From SAR116 cluster bacterium AG-325-I21 (GTDB taxonomy: Bacteria; Pseudomonadota; Alphaproteobacteria; Puniceispirillales; Puniceispirillaceae), in assembly GCA_003282865.1 (NCBI GenBank), contig QBYK01000009.1, forward strand, positions 1 to 57,179: a stretch of DNA of 57,179 nt, written 5' to 3'. Under the pieces are notes generated by a model. The model did not search any database and was not told the origin of the DNA. It saw only the letters and a list, made by a program, of their open reading frames with translations. Position numbers and translations under genes: made by a program. Below, piece after piece: positions 28,152 to 37,676 of this stretch (positions within the stretch are counted from its first letter, which is position 1; every line of letters starts with the position of its first letter).

Positions 28152-30917
28152 TCAGACCCGGAATACTTTCATGACTTCATCGCCAAGATGGTTGATCACC
28201 TTTACGGCAACCCGACCATTTTGGGGTTTGTCGAACGGTCGGGATGTGTCGCTGTTGAGCGTCTCCCAGGCGTCCTTGTCTATTTCGGCTTTGAGGTTGG
28301 TTTTCAGAGACTTGTAGGGATCGTTTGTGCCCAGGAAATAGGCATGGCGGACGAAAAAGCTTTCTTCATTGTAATCCGTATCAATGAACCAGCAGGCTAT
28401 TCCATCAGCATCATCGCTGACGACTTCGCCGGTCTGGGGCTTAAAGACATCCACGCCATTCACTTTCACCCGGATGCGACCGTCAGCTTCATCAAGTACT
28501 TCAATATCCGGCTCGCCGAAAATCACGAACAGGTTTCCCTTACCGGTATTCTTGAGGTCTTCTGCCATATGCAGGTCGGCATTCATGCGCGCCTTCAAAA
28601 CAGGAATGCCGCCGAGTTTGTTGAATTCGGTTGCGTGGGCCTCGTAGTTGAAGGCACAGGCTATCAGAGCATCGAAATCGGCGTCGGCGCTTTCCCGTGC
28701 CGCTTCCAGCAGGTCAGCCCTCTGCACCGTGCCAAATTCTGGACCGATGAATATCCCTGCACGCTTCGCCTCATCTCCCTCTAGGTAGTGCCCCTCGGCA
28801 CAAATCAGGTCACCAGGCCAGGGCGACAGTGACGTAAATGAAATCCGGTCCTCCTTGTGCGCCTGTTGAACGCCTGCAGTATTCAGGTTCTCGAGGATCA
28901 TTTCAGGGAAAGACTGTTTAGCCGCGTCTCTAGAGCCCTTATTTTCCAGACTGTCAATCAGCTCATCGTTTTCATCCACGCCAAGGACGCGGTGAGGGCT
29001 GAGGCTTTCAACAGTGAACGGTCCGGCCACCCGAACCGTCTTGTTGTCTTCGTAGGGCCTGTCGTATAGAAATTCGAAGTCTGCCTTGGCGGCGATAGAT
29101 GCGTCGATCTCCTGTTGGCGTCCTATGCGCGCTTCCCACCAGTCAGTGTGTATCTCACGGGCGTTTTCCGACCAGCTGATATCTGCATTCCTGGGTATCT
29201 CCCATTCTTCCCAAGCCTGATTAAGTTCCGCATTTAGCGCTTCTCTGAGCGGTTCAAGCTTTTCCTGCCACTGGTCATAAATGACATCGATCTCTGAATT
29301 GTTCGCGATCGACTTCAGCGTGATATGTGGCACCCGTTCGTAAACGAAGCCGTGACGGATATTGTTGTATGTAGGTTGTGTGCTCGGTGCGGTTCGAGTG
29401 ATTTCTGCTTCCTTGTTTTGTCCTTCACGAGAGTCTGCTAGCAGGTAGTGCGGATATCGGGCGCCCATGATGCGTGCGCGAGCCAATGCAAGAGAAACCC
29501 GCGATGTATCTATTGTGATCCAGCGGCGACCCCATTGCTCGGAAACGCTGGCAGTCGTACCTGAACCGCAGGTTGGGTCTAGAACGAGGTCTCCTGGATC
29601 AGTGGCCATAAGGATACATCGCTGAACGATTTTTTCATCTGTCTGAACAACGTAAACCTTATTCAAACCACTTCCGGTTCCAGTGTCGGCCCATACATTA
29701 GTTAAAGGAAATGCGCTCCAATCGCTTAATAGACGTTGATAGCTAAGCGTGGAAGCCGAGCCAGATATTCGACCGGATTTTATTGCTCGCAAGAGAGCTT
29801 CTTTTGGCATACCCCACCATCTAGCCTTGCTTGAGTACACCTTACCTTGAAACTCAATCTCGTACTTTGCACCCGGCCCAGGTTTGGTAAGATCACCCAA
29901 ACGCATAACAGTGAATTCGGATGGGATAGTGTCGGGGGCCTGAATTTCTTCTTTGCTAAGCCTCCGAACAGTTCCATCTATTGACTTAGCAAACTGGTAG
30001 GCGCCGGCACCCTCACCATCAAGTGCCTTTAATTTGAAGAGTTGTCGGTACTTTAATGCTGCTGCCGATTTGGCGTACATCAATATGAAATCGTTTTGTC
30101 TTGGAAGTGTTTTGGCCCCTAACCCAGACGATTTGATTACAACGATTTCGCTAATGAAATTTTCGTCTTCAAACACCTCATCCATTAGGGCCCGGATACG
30201 GTGGACATTTTCATCGCCAATCTGGACAAAAATTGATCCGCTCTCTGTCAATAAATCGCGGGCAACGGTGAGGCGATCGCGAAGGTAGGTGAGGTAGCTG
30301 TGGATGCCGTCGCGCCAGGTATCCCGAAACGCCTTAACCTGCTCCGGCTCTCGAGTGATATGTTCGCCCTTTCCATCCTTCACGTCTGTGTTGGCCGTGG
30401 ACCACTGAAAATTACTGTTGAACTTGATGCCATAAGGCGGGTCCAAATAGATGCACTGCACCTTTCCACGGAGACCCTCGCGTTCGGCAAGGCTGGCCAT
30501 AACCTGTAATGAGTCGCCTAGGATCATTCGATTAGACCAGTTCTGGTCGTGTTCGTAGAACTCCGTCTTGTCGGCGTCCTTTGGAATACCGTTAAAGTCA
30601 GAAAAGAGATCCGGGGTTATCTCTCCATCTTCATGCTCGCGTGCTTTTGACTGTCCCAGCAGGTCGTCTATCAGCGCCTTGGGGTGGACCTTTTCCTGGA
30701 TGTACAGCGGAGGCGAGGGAACGACGAGATCACTCCAGTCCTGTTCGTCCTTGCCACGCCAAACAAGCTGAGGGTCAAGGTCGGTGTTCCTCGGATAGCG
30801 GACTGTTTTGGGATTGCGCTTAACTAGGGACTGGTATTCCGCCGTCGGAATATTGCGACGGGTGGCCTCCTCGTGAGTAAGTGATTCGACTTTTTTTCGA
30901 CTGGGTTTAATGGCCAT
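28152..30917 (-). CDS. Site-specific DNA methyltransferase, beta class (type III Mod-like)
   Basis: 921 residues. Catalytic motif IV DPPYG (about 159-163) comes before the SAM motif I DPTCGSGTT (about 447-455); this order marks a beta-class amino-methyltransferase, the class of type III Mod subunits, so N6-adenine is most likely. The large 280-residue insert between them should hold the target-recognition region, and a 450-residue C-terminal extension is longer than in EcoP15I Mod. ATG 30,917 is chosen over 30,959 because GGAGAAG precedes it. It overlaps the 3' end of the restriction gene by 11 bases, indicating coupled translation. Confidence 0.9.
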   Translation of the reverse strand: MAIKPSRKKVESLTHEEATRRNIPTAEYQSLVKRNPKTVRYPRNTDLDPQLVWRGKDEQDWSDLVVPSPPLYIQEKVHPKALIDDLLGQSKAREHEDGEITPDLFSDFNGIPKDADKTEFYEHDQNWSNRMILGDSLQVMASLAEREGLRGKVQCIYLDPPYGIKFNSNFQWSTANTDVKDGKGEHITREPEQVKAFRDTWRDGIHSYLTYLRDRLTVARDLLTESGSIFVQIGDENVHRIRALMDEVFEDENFISEIVVIKSSGLGAKTLPRQNDFILMYAKSAAALKYRQLFKLKALDGEGAGAYQFAKSIDGTVRRLSKEEIQAPDTIPSEFTVMRLGDLTKPGPGAKYEIEFQGKVYSSKARWWGMPKEALLRAIKSGRISGSASTLSYQRLLSDWSAFPLTNVWADTGTGSGLNKVYVVQTDEKIVQRCILMATDPGDLVLDPTCGSGTTASVSEQWGRRWITIDTSRVSLALARARIMGARYPHYLLADSREGQNKEAEITRTAPSTQPTYNNIRHGFVYERVPHITLKSIANNSEIDVIYDQWQEKLEPLREALNAELNQAWEEWEIPRNADISWSENAREIHTDWWEARIGRQQEIDASIAAKADFEFLYDRPYEDNKTVRVAGPFTVESLSPHRVLGVDENDELIDSLENKGSRDAAKQSFPEMILENLNTAGVQQAHKEDRISFTSLSPWPGDLICAEGHYLEGDEAKRAGIFIGPEFGTVQRADLLEAARESADADFDALIACAFNYEAHATEFNKLGGIPVLKARMNADLHMAEDLKNTGKGNLFVIFGEPDIEVLDEADGRIRVKVNGVDVFKPQTGEVVSDDADGIACWFIDTDYNEESFFVRHAYFLGTNDPYKSLKTNLKAEIDKDAWETLNSDTSRPFDKPQNGRVAVKVINHLGDEVMKVFRV

Positions 30918-33900
30918 GATTATTCTTCTCCAGTGCCCCTGCGGCGAGGGCAGCTTCAATCATTTTTTCGAACTCGTCTTCGACCCTCTCATTGAACTCT
31001 TCTTCGATGGTGAATACGTCTGTAAATTCTGCAAAAGACCAACGCCCGAACCGCCCCAAGTTATTCACGCCAGGCAACCAATAAGTCTCCATCGTGCTTT
31101 TCTTGTCTTTCGCGTCTTCTCCCCGATAGCCCTTGATTTCCACCACAAGGTGAAGCAGGTCATCCGGGCCGTGACCATCGTCCACGAGCACTATGAAATC
31201 CGGTATGTATCTCCGCATTATGGAGCCATACCGGTAGGGCACCTCAAATCCCATATTGTGATTTTTGACGTAGGCATGGACCTTGGGGTGTGCTTCCGCC
31301 ACGCGGCAGAACTCTCGCTCCCAGGTGCTGTCGAGAATAGCCCAGTTCACATGACAGGAGTTCGGGCCGGTCTCCCAGCGGAGCGTCTTTGAAGTGTTGA
31401 AACTAACATGCCGGGTGGATCCACTTTCATTATAGGGGTCGAGCATCACTTTCACAGGGCGCTCCCCAATGAACTCCCGAGTGATCCCATCTGTGATCCG
31501 GTTACAGGCCATGTCCGCGAATTCCTGATACATCAATTGTGCAGGGTAGGTGTTTTCCTTGCATATTAGATAATCATCTAGCCACTGGCGGGTGACGCGT
31601 TTTAGTTGCCCAAAAAGGTTTAGATTGGGACCCTCGCCAGCATCACGCCACTTGGTTTCGAGCAGCCTTTTGGTGAGATGAAAGAGCAGGCTTGATGGTC
31701 GCATATCTTCCATGTGCTCAAGCGTCATATCGGCCTGCTCACCGATTATGCCAGCATTCCTAGTGATAGTAGGTCCCACCAGTTCAGGGGTGAGCGTAAG
31801 GGTTGAGTCCTCATTGAAGTCAGCCTTCAAGCGCTCTTCCGGTAATTCGACACGGTATCCCGCAACGTTTGGAAAGGTGATTTCCAGCGCATCGCGCTCA
31901 GGGCTTACGGCCGCAACATGAATTGTTGTGCGAGGTGGCTTTGGGGGTGCTGGTACGGCATTAGCCGTGAAGTTGAAGGGAATCCCGAAGACATCCGCAT
32001 ACTCAACGTCAAGACGGCCATCCTCATTCACGTCGTAGGATTGTCGCCGAAGGCCTCGACCAATTACCTGTTCGCACAATAGCTGTGTCCCGAATGCCCT
32101 TATGCCGAGAACATGGGTAACGGTATTCGCGTCCCAGCCTTCCGTCAGCATGGAGACGGAGACAACGCAGCGGGTAGAACCACCCAATTGACCTGGCTTG
32201 CCGACTGTATTCAGAACCTCTCGCAAAAGATCGGCATCCTTGATGTTCTCGCCGGCGCGGGGGTCGCCGCTCCGTTCCACGATCTCCCGCCGGAAACGCT
32301 CAATTTCGTCAGCAGCCATCTTTCGGAAGTTTGGGTCCAAGACGTCGCCCGCTTCCAATTGTTCGCTATCGATCAGAAGCGTATTCGGTCGTGGCAGGGG
32401 GTTTCCGGTTGTTTCATCGAAGTTTCGAAAGAGGGCAAGGCGACCATTATGAAGTGTTGTGGAACCGTCCTCATTTTCCTGCTGAAACCCTGACACAAAA
32501 TCGTAGACGAGTTTCGAGATCGATGTGTTCTGGCAGACAATGATAAAACACGGAGGAACATCAATGCCGTGTTCCTTCCAGAGTTCGAACTGCTTTTCAT
32601 AATGGCCGTAAAGGGATTCTAGCGCTGTTTGCAGGCGTGCCGGGAGAGCAAGGGGGTTGAGTTGCTGGCCTTTTCCTCGCCCCTTTTTGGGCATGTCCTT
32701 TCGTATATTATCCCAGAGTTCGCGGTAAATCGGCATTTGACTGGATGGGATATTTTCATCCACGGGGACTCGGGGAAGTTTGACGATGCCGCACTCAATC
32801 GCATCCATCAACGAGAAGTCCGACATGGTCCACGGGAACAATGTTCCCTCGGCGTATCCGGACCCTCTCAGAAAAAATGGTGTCGCTGAAAGGTCTATGA
32901 CCTGCCGTAGGCCAATCTTACGTTTGACCGCCTCAAGACCATTGATCCAGAGCATCGCAGCTTCGTTATTTTTGTCTGCCTCTGCCTTGTCATCTCCCTT
33001 CAGGTCGGCATCGTCATCCTCTTTCGGTTTGCTGCGGTAGCAATGATGGGCTTCGTCGTTGATACAGAGGATGTTTTTCATGCCGAGGAGATCCGGCATT
33101 ACGCGCTGGAGCATTTGCCCCTCGGTCTCTACCGTTTTCAGATCTTCGCCACCACGGCCTTCCAGGAGCTGTCGGCCACCTTTTGAGATCGAAACTCGCT
33201 CCCTCAATTTGAACGCGTGGTAATTGGTAACGATAATTTTTGCTCGATCCAGGTCGCCCAGCATATCTCTCGGAACAAGTTCACGGCTAGCGTAGTAGCT
33301 GTCCGGATCGTTTGGCTGCAGGACCCGTAGACGATCCCTGACCGTCAGTCCGGGAGTGCATATCAGGAACCCGCGAGTAAAATTCTTGCTTCCCGGGTGT
33401 CTCACGGCATTGATCGTTTGCCATGCAATTAGCATGGCCATGACCGTGGTTTTGCCGGCACCCGTCGCAAGCTTGAATGCGAGCCGCATCAGTTCAGGGT
33501 TGGCGTCCCTATTTGCCGAGGCCAGTTGCGCCAGAAAACGTTTTCCATTTTGGGTATTCGGTGCAACTTCAGTAAGCCAGATTGCTGTCTCGGCTGCTTC
33601 TACCTGGCAGAAGAAGGGACGGATACTGCTGAACTCATGTTGACGCCAATGGTGGAGGAGACGCGCTGTCTCGGGTGTGACTTGCCATTGGTTTTGGTTT
33701 GGAAGGTTTCGCCAGCTATCTACAGCCTGTCGGACCTCATTGATTATTGAGGTTGGGTCATATTGTTGGCCTTCTGAAGATAGTCCGCGACCTTCATCAA
33801 ATACGATTTCTGATTGTTTTGCCGAAGACTTGCGTTTTTTGGGTTTGGGAATAGGGGTGATGAACTCGGCCGGACGACGGTTTTCGATGATATCCTGCGT

Positions 33901-33990
33901 TGGCTGGCCAGTTTCATCTAGCTCCCAGTGCCGTTTGGGCACGTCGTATGGCGTATTTAAAATTGGTTGATCAAAGAACGGATTGCCCAT
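30907..33990 (-). CDS. Type III-like restriction endonuclease subunit (DEAD/DEAH helicase + PD-(D/E)XK)
   Basis: 1027 residues. Walker A ATGAGKT (175-181), DEAH (312-315), SF2 motifs V/VI in SMLTEGWDANTVTH and EQVIGRGLRR, and a C-terminal nuclease site IPDF (Asp931) ... VVEIKG (Glu951, Lys953), the PD-(D/E)XK pattern. Together with Mod it forms a complete restriction-modification pair; the layout resembles the group NCBI calls BPTD_3080 family. It is the upstream gene of the pair. A TTGACA hexamer lies on the minus strand at 34,093-34,098, about 100 bases upstream, in a 248-base gap that may hold its promoter. Confidence 0.9.
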   Translation of the reverse strand: MGNPFFDQPILNTPYDVPKRHWELDETGQPTQDIIENRRPAEFITPIPKPKKRKSSAKQSEIVFDEGRGLSSEGQQYDPTSIINEVRQAVDSWRNLPNQNQWQVTPETARLLHHWRQHEFSSIRPFFCQVEAAETAIWLTEVAPNTQNGKRFLAQLASANRDANPELMRLAFKLATGAGKTTVMAMLIAWQTINAVRHPGSKNFTRGFLICTPGLTVRDRLRVLQPNDPDSYYASRELVPRDMLGDLDRAKIIVTNYHAFKLRERVSISKGGRQLLEGRGGEDLKTVETEGQMLQRVMPDLLGMKNILCINDEAHHCYRSKPKEDDDADLKGDDKAEADKNNEAAMLWINGLEAVKRKIGLRQVIDLSATPFFLRGSGYAEGTLFPWTMSDFSLMDAIECGIVKLPRVPVDENIPSSQMPIYRELWDNIRKDMPKKGRGKGQQLNPLALPARLQTALESLYGHYEKQFELWKEHGIDVPPCFIIVCQNTSISKLVYDFVSGFQQENEDGSTTLHNGRLALFRNFDETTGNPLPRPNTLLIDSEQLEAGDVLDPNFRKMAADEIERFRREIVERSGDPRAGENIKDADLLREVLNTVGKPGQLGGSTRCVVSVSMLTEGWDANTVTHVLGIRAFGTQLLCEQVIGRGLRRQSYDVNEDGRLDVEYADVFGIPFNFTANAVPAPPKPPRTTIHVAAVSPERDALEITFPNVAGYRVELPEERLKADFNEDSTLTLTPELVGPTITRNAGIIGEQADMTLEHMEDMRPSSLLFHLTKRLLETKWRDAGEGPNLNLFGQLKRVTRQWLDDYLICKENTYPAQLMYQEFADMACNRITDGITREFIGERPVKVMLDPYNESGSTRHVSFNTSKTLRWETGPNSCHVNWAILDSTWEREFCRVAEAHPKVHAYVKNHNMGFEVPYRYGSIMRRYIPDFIVLVDDGHGPDDLLHLVVEIKGYRGEDAKDKKSTMETYWLPGVNNLGRFGRWSFAEFTDVFTIEEEFNERVEDEFEKMIEAALAAGALEKNNHGH

Positions 33991-34238
33991 TTAACATACT
34001 ACCAGTGCATCAGTTGTGTGTTTACGACGCCTCATTGTGTCTAGTTTCGGGGAAATTGTCACTTCCAGTATCGGCATTTCTTAATGATCTAATGTCAACT
34101 TAATGAAAAAGTTGAACATGATAAATGTCTGACATCAGCACTAATGGCCCTAATATTAAGGATTTTACAGAATGTATACCTTCGCTACAACATGATCATA
34201 CATTCGCGACTCTAGATTAATGATAAAACTGGTAACGC

Positions 34239-37200
34239 TTACAGTTCGTGCACGACTACTCCTGATGAGCAGACATTTTTTGCGATTTCGACCACGTGCC
34301 TGTGGTGAGTCAAATAGATGGCTTGGCCGGTTTTTCCGATTCGCTCCATGACCCGACAAGCAGCCTCTGTTCTTTTCTCATCGAATGTTTCAAATACGTC
34401 ATCGCAGAAGAATGGAAGACAAATGCCCTGGCTGGCTAATTGTTCGTAGGCTGCAGCACGAAGTGCCAGATAAAGCTGAAACCGAGTTCCTTTGGACATA
34501 TCATGTGCCTGTTTAGCTGTTCCCGCTGCATCCAAAGCCAACAGAATCTCTGACTGTCCTTCTGGGCGTGTTGTGAGGCGTGTGTAGCTACCGTTTGTTA
34601 GTTCTGAAAAAGCTTTTTCAGTTGTATCCATCATGCTGCTGCGGTGGCTGTCACGGTACCGGCGAATTGCCTCTTCCGCCAACCGTAGGCCAAAGTCCAT
34701 TTCGAGAAACTTTAACGCAGTTTCTTCGATCTCGGCCTCTAGAGTTGCCTTTCGTTCTGTCAAGGCTGCAACATCGGCGTCACCTGTGATGGTGCTCAGG
34801 TCCTGTTGAGCGGCAGTTCGCGTTTCGATTGCCGTTTCAAGGCGAGGGTCAATTGCTGTCAGATCTTCGTTTGCCTTCATCAGGCTGGCTGTTAGATCAG
34901 AGAGGGTGGCGCCATCCAGCTTCACTCGGGCGGCTGCAATATCCAATACATTAAGCTCAGTGCAAATTGTGGAAACCAGCTTTGATTTTTTTTCCCTTTT
35001 TTCAATGATCATTTGTGCGTCGCGAACAGCGGATCGAAGCTCAGGCAGTGTGTTCGTTGGAACGTCTGCTGGAAAAATTGCAGCTAGATCAGAAACTTTC
35101 TGGTCAATTTTTTGTAGTTCGTCTTGAACCTCTTCCAATTTTTTATGTGCTGCGGCTAATAAAGCGTTATCTTTTTTGAAATGCCCCTCCGTAGCGAGTG
35201 CAGTGTCCCCCATGTTTTTCAATGTTTTGAAAGCTTCTAGAGGCGATAATGTGGCTTCCAGCCCTACTGTTGCTCCTAGTTTTGAAATTTCATTGGCAAA
35301 GTCAGCCTGATCACTCTCCATGCCGGTAACTTGTCGGTCTGCGGCTACCCTAAGAACATCTAATTCACGAATTGACCGTAAAGGCTCGAGCGAATGGACA
35401 AGACAGTTTGCATCAATGGCATCGCCGAACAAATCATCGACAAGGCTTCTCCAATCTTCCTCGCAAACTTTCGCTTTTCCGTTTAGCTTTTTGATCGCTG
35501 CCTGCCGCTGCTGTAACTCGGTCTTTAGCGTATCGCGTGTTTTAATAGCTTCTTGCTGCTTCTCGATCACGACACGCTCTGCTGTCTCATGCTTTCGGGC
35601 CTCAAAAATAACTGTTTCAAAATCTTCTGTTTTCAGAGAGAGCACGGTACGGAGTTCCTTGATCAGTAAATTTGCAGTCAAAATTGTTGTGTGATGTTCT
35701 TCCGTTACCCTATCCAAGGTGGCGGAAGCCAGTTTTGCGAGGTCAAGCTTTGTGATCCATTTAGCAAAACGGGTGGGCGTGACTTCACCATCTAGTCCTG
35801 TGGATTCTGCATAGCCTGCCACTAATATCTGTATTTGCGAAAGCTCTTGATCCACTTCAGCGGTCATGCTGCGATTGGATTTTAGGCGGGCCTCCTGCTC
35901 AAGAAGCCTTTGTTCCTCATGCCTCAATTGGCCAAGCTCTGTGGCATGCCCTAGCCGTGCTTCGGAGATTTGATCAACGGTCTGCATAGCATATTCAAAC
36001 GCGGCAGCCGTGACTTCGTTCAGTCTGCCTTTGTGCGTTTTCCATAGCTCGTCTCGATCTGTCCTAGCAAACTGCGCCGCGTCGTCATCAATAATGCCAG
36101 ATGTGCTTTTTAAATGAGCGATCCGCTGCTTCAGAGTATCAATTTCTAGCAGTAGTTCATCACAATCGATTTTGAAATCTTCCTTTTTCTTGATCAACGC
36201 TTTATAGCGCTCACCTAGTTCTTCTGCCTCGTCTGCATCAATCGGAGAAGAGGGCGTCTCCTCAAAGGTTTGGGCATTGAAAGTCAGCCCGAACAAGGCA
36301 TCCGAAAGAGCAACGGATGCTGACCGCAGCGTTTCTTTGGCAGAGGCATATTTTGGCGTGAGCATATCAACGGAATATCGGTCAAGGATCGGGCCAATAA
36401 CAGCATTTGGAGCTTCGCTGGTCCCAATCTGTGTGACCATATCCTCAGCTGCCATACAACGCGATTCGAGACTATCGATTTCTTTCTGCTGGCTAGCCAC
36501 GTCATGCTGGGCATCATGCATTCGCTCTCTGGCCTGATCCAGTTGGTTAATTTGCGCTGGTGAAAGAGCGAGAGTTTTGGAAGGCGTGCCATCGGACACC
36601 CGAAGATCATCGGCCTCCCGAGCCATGTCCTCGTAAATTTCCTTCTGCTTAATGCGGCGCTTCTCTAAATCGAGGTCAGCTGTTGCATATCGGCTTCTAA
36701 GGCTATCAAGACGCTCCAGCTCGGTGAGCAGGGACAGATGCTCAGGTTGACGCTCCAAATTATTTAGCTCGATTTCAAGATCGCCAATTTCATCGCCTAA
36801 CCGGCTTCGATCGGAGAGTAGTTGCGTTTGTTTACTCAGAAGTCCGACAAGCTCTTCAGGATTGAAATCAAGACGTTTGGGGTACTCAGCATATTGCGCA
36901 ATATCGGCATCAAGCGTATCAATATCCGATAGGATTGGTAGCGCCGATTTCAATGCTTCCAACGTTGCTTTACTTTTGTACAATGAATCACGCTCTGTTC
37001 GAATGGCTTCTTCATCTACCCTTGCCTCATCAAGGGCATGTTTCAGTTTCCTGTAAGTGCTAGCGGGGACGTCAAGCTCCTTGATCTGTTTGTTGACTTC
37101 GGCCAAATCTTTTTTCAGTCTTGCCATCTCGGTGGAGCTAGCACGTTTGCGATACAATCCATCTGCCGTTGACTTGAACTGCTCCAGTACACTCGACAGG

Positions 37201-37676
37201 TCGCTTACACCTGCTGCGGCTGAAAATAAAAGACGCCCTATATCCCCTTTACTACCTACAATTTCGTCCCCACCTTGTTCGATTGTCTCATCATCAAGGC
37301 ATAATAGCTGCCGGTAATCCTGCTCAGACAGACCACCAAGGCGAGACTGGAGTGCTGTTTCGGGAAGTACAGTGTTATGTTGATCCCGAAGGGAGCCAGT
37401 GCGCGCCGATAATCGTGACAGCCTTATTGGCATTCCATCAATTTCCAAAACGCCCGAAACTTTGAGATTTTTGCGCTGATGCATAAAGTCGTAAGTTTCA
37501 CGATTTGGAAAACCATAAAGCAGGCGCATAAATGCTTCCATTGTCGTGGTTTTCCCAGACTCATTGGGTCCATAGATCACGTGAAAATCAGAACGTCCTG
37601 CTTCTGCTTTACCGAAATCGAAGATCTTGCCGGAAAAATGACCAAACAGGTCAAGCGAGAATCGTTGAACACGCAT
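34239..37676 (-). CDS. SbcC/YhaN-like AAA ATPase with long coiled coil
   Basis: 1145 residues. N-terminal Walker A GPNESGKT (about 36-43), long heptad-rich arms from about 190 to 1000, ABC signature region MSKGTRFQLYLALR and a C-terminal Walker B FFCDDVFETFDEKR with H-loop LTHH. This is the Rad50/SbcC architecture; the N-terminal wording (FGKAEAGRSDFHVIYG) fits the YhaN branch. The ATG at 37,676 overlaps the nuclease stop (TGATG) with GGGGG before it, so the two are co-translated and should form a DNA-end nuclease complex. A GTG three bases earlier is the alternative start. Confidence 0.88.
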   Translation of the reverse strand: MRVQRFSLDLFGHFSGKIFDFGKAEAGRSDFHVIYGPNESGKTTTMEAFMRLLYGFPNRETYDFMHQRKNLKVSGVLEIDGMPIRLSRLSARTGSLRDQHNTVLPETALQSRLGGLSEQDYRQLLCLDDETIEQGGDEIVGSKGDIGRLLFSAAAGVSDLSSVLEQFKSTADGLYRKRASSTEMARLKKDLAEVNKQIKELDVPASTYRKLKHALDEARVDEEAIRTERDSLYKSKATLEALKSALPILSDIDTLDADIAQYAEYPKRLDFNPEELVGLLSKQTQLLSDRSRLGDEIGDLEIELNNLERQPEHLSLLTELERLDSLRSRYATADLDLEKRRIKQKEIYEDMAREADDLRVSDGTPSKTLALSPAQINQLDQARERMHDAQHDVASQQKEIDSLESRCMAAEDMVTQIGTSEAPNAVIGPILDRYSVDMLTPKYASAKETLRSASVALSDALFGLTFNAQTFEETPSSPIDADEAEELGERYKALIKKKEDFKIDCDELLLEIDTLKQRIAHLKSTSGIIDDDAAQFARTDRDELWKTHKGRLNEVTAAAFEYAMQTVDQISEARLGHATELGQLRHEEQRLLEQEARLKSNRSMTAEVDQELSQIQILVAGYAESTGLDGEVTPTRFAKWITKLDLAKLASATLDRVTEEHHTTILTANLLIKELRTVLSLKTEDFETVIFEARKHETAERVVIEKQQEAIKTRDTLKTELQQRQAAIKKLNGKAKVCEEDWRSLVDDLFGDAIDANCLVHSLEPLRSIRELDVLRVAADRQVTGMESDQADFANEISKLGATVGLEATLSPLEAFKTLKNMGDTALATEGHFKKDNALLAAAHKKLEEVQDELQKIDQKVSDLAAIFPADVPTNTLPELRSAVRDAQMIIEKREKKSKLVSTICTELNVLDIAAARVKLDGATLSDLTASLMKANEDLTAIDPRLETAIETRTAAQQDLSTITGDADVAALTERKATLEAEIEETALKFLEMDFGLRLAEEAIRRYRDSHRSSMMDTTEKAFSELTNGSYTRLTTRPEGQSEILLALDAAGTAKQAHDMSKGTRFQLYLALRAAAYEQLASQGICLPFFCDDVFETFDEKRTEAACRVMERIGKTGQAIYLTHHRHVVEIAKNVCSSGVVVHEL

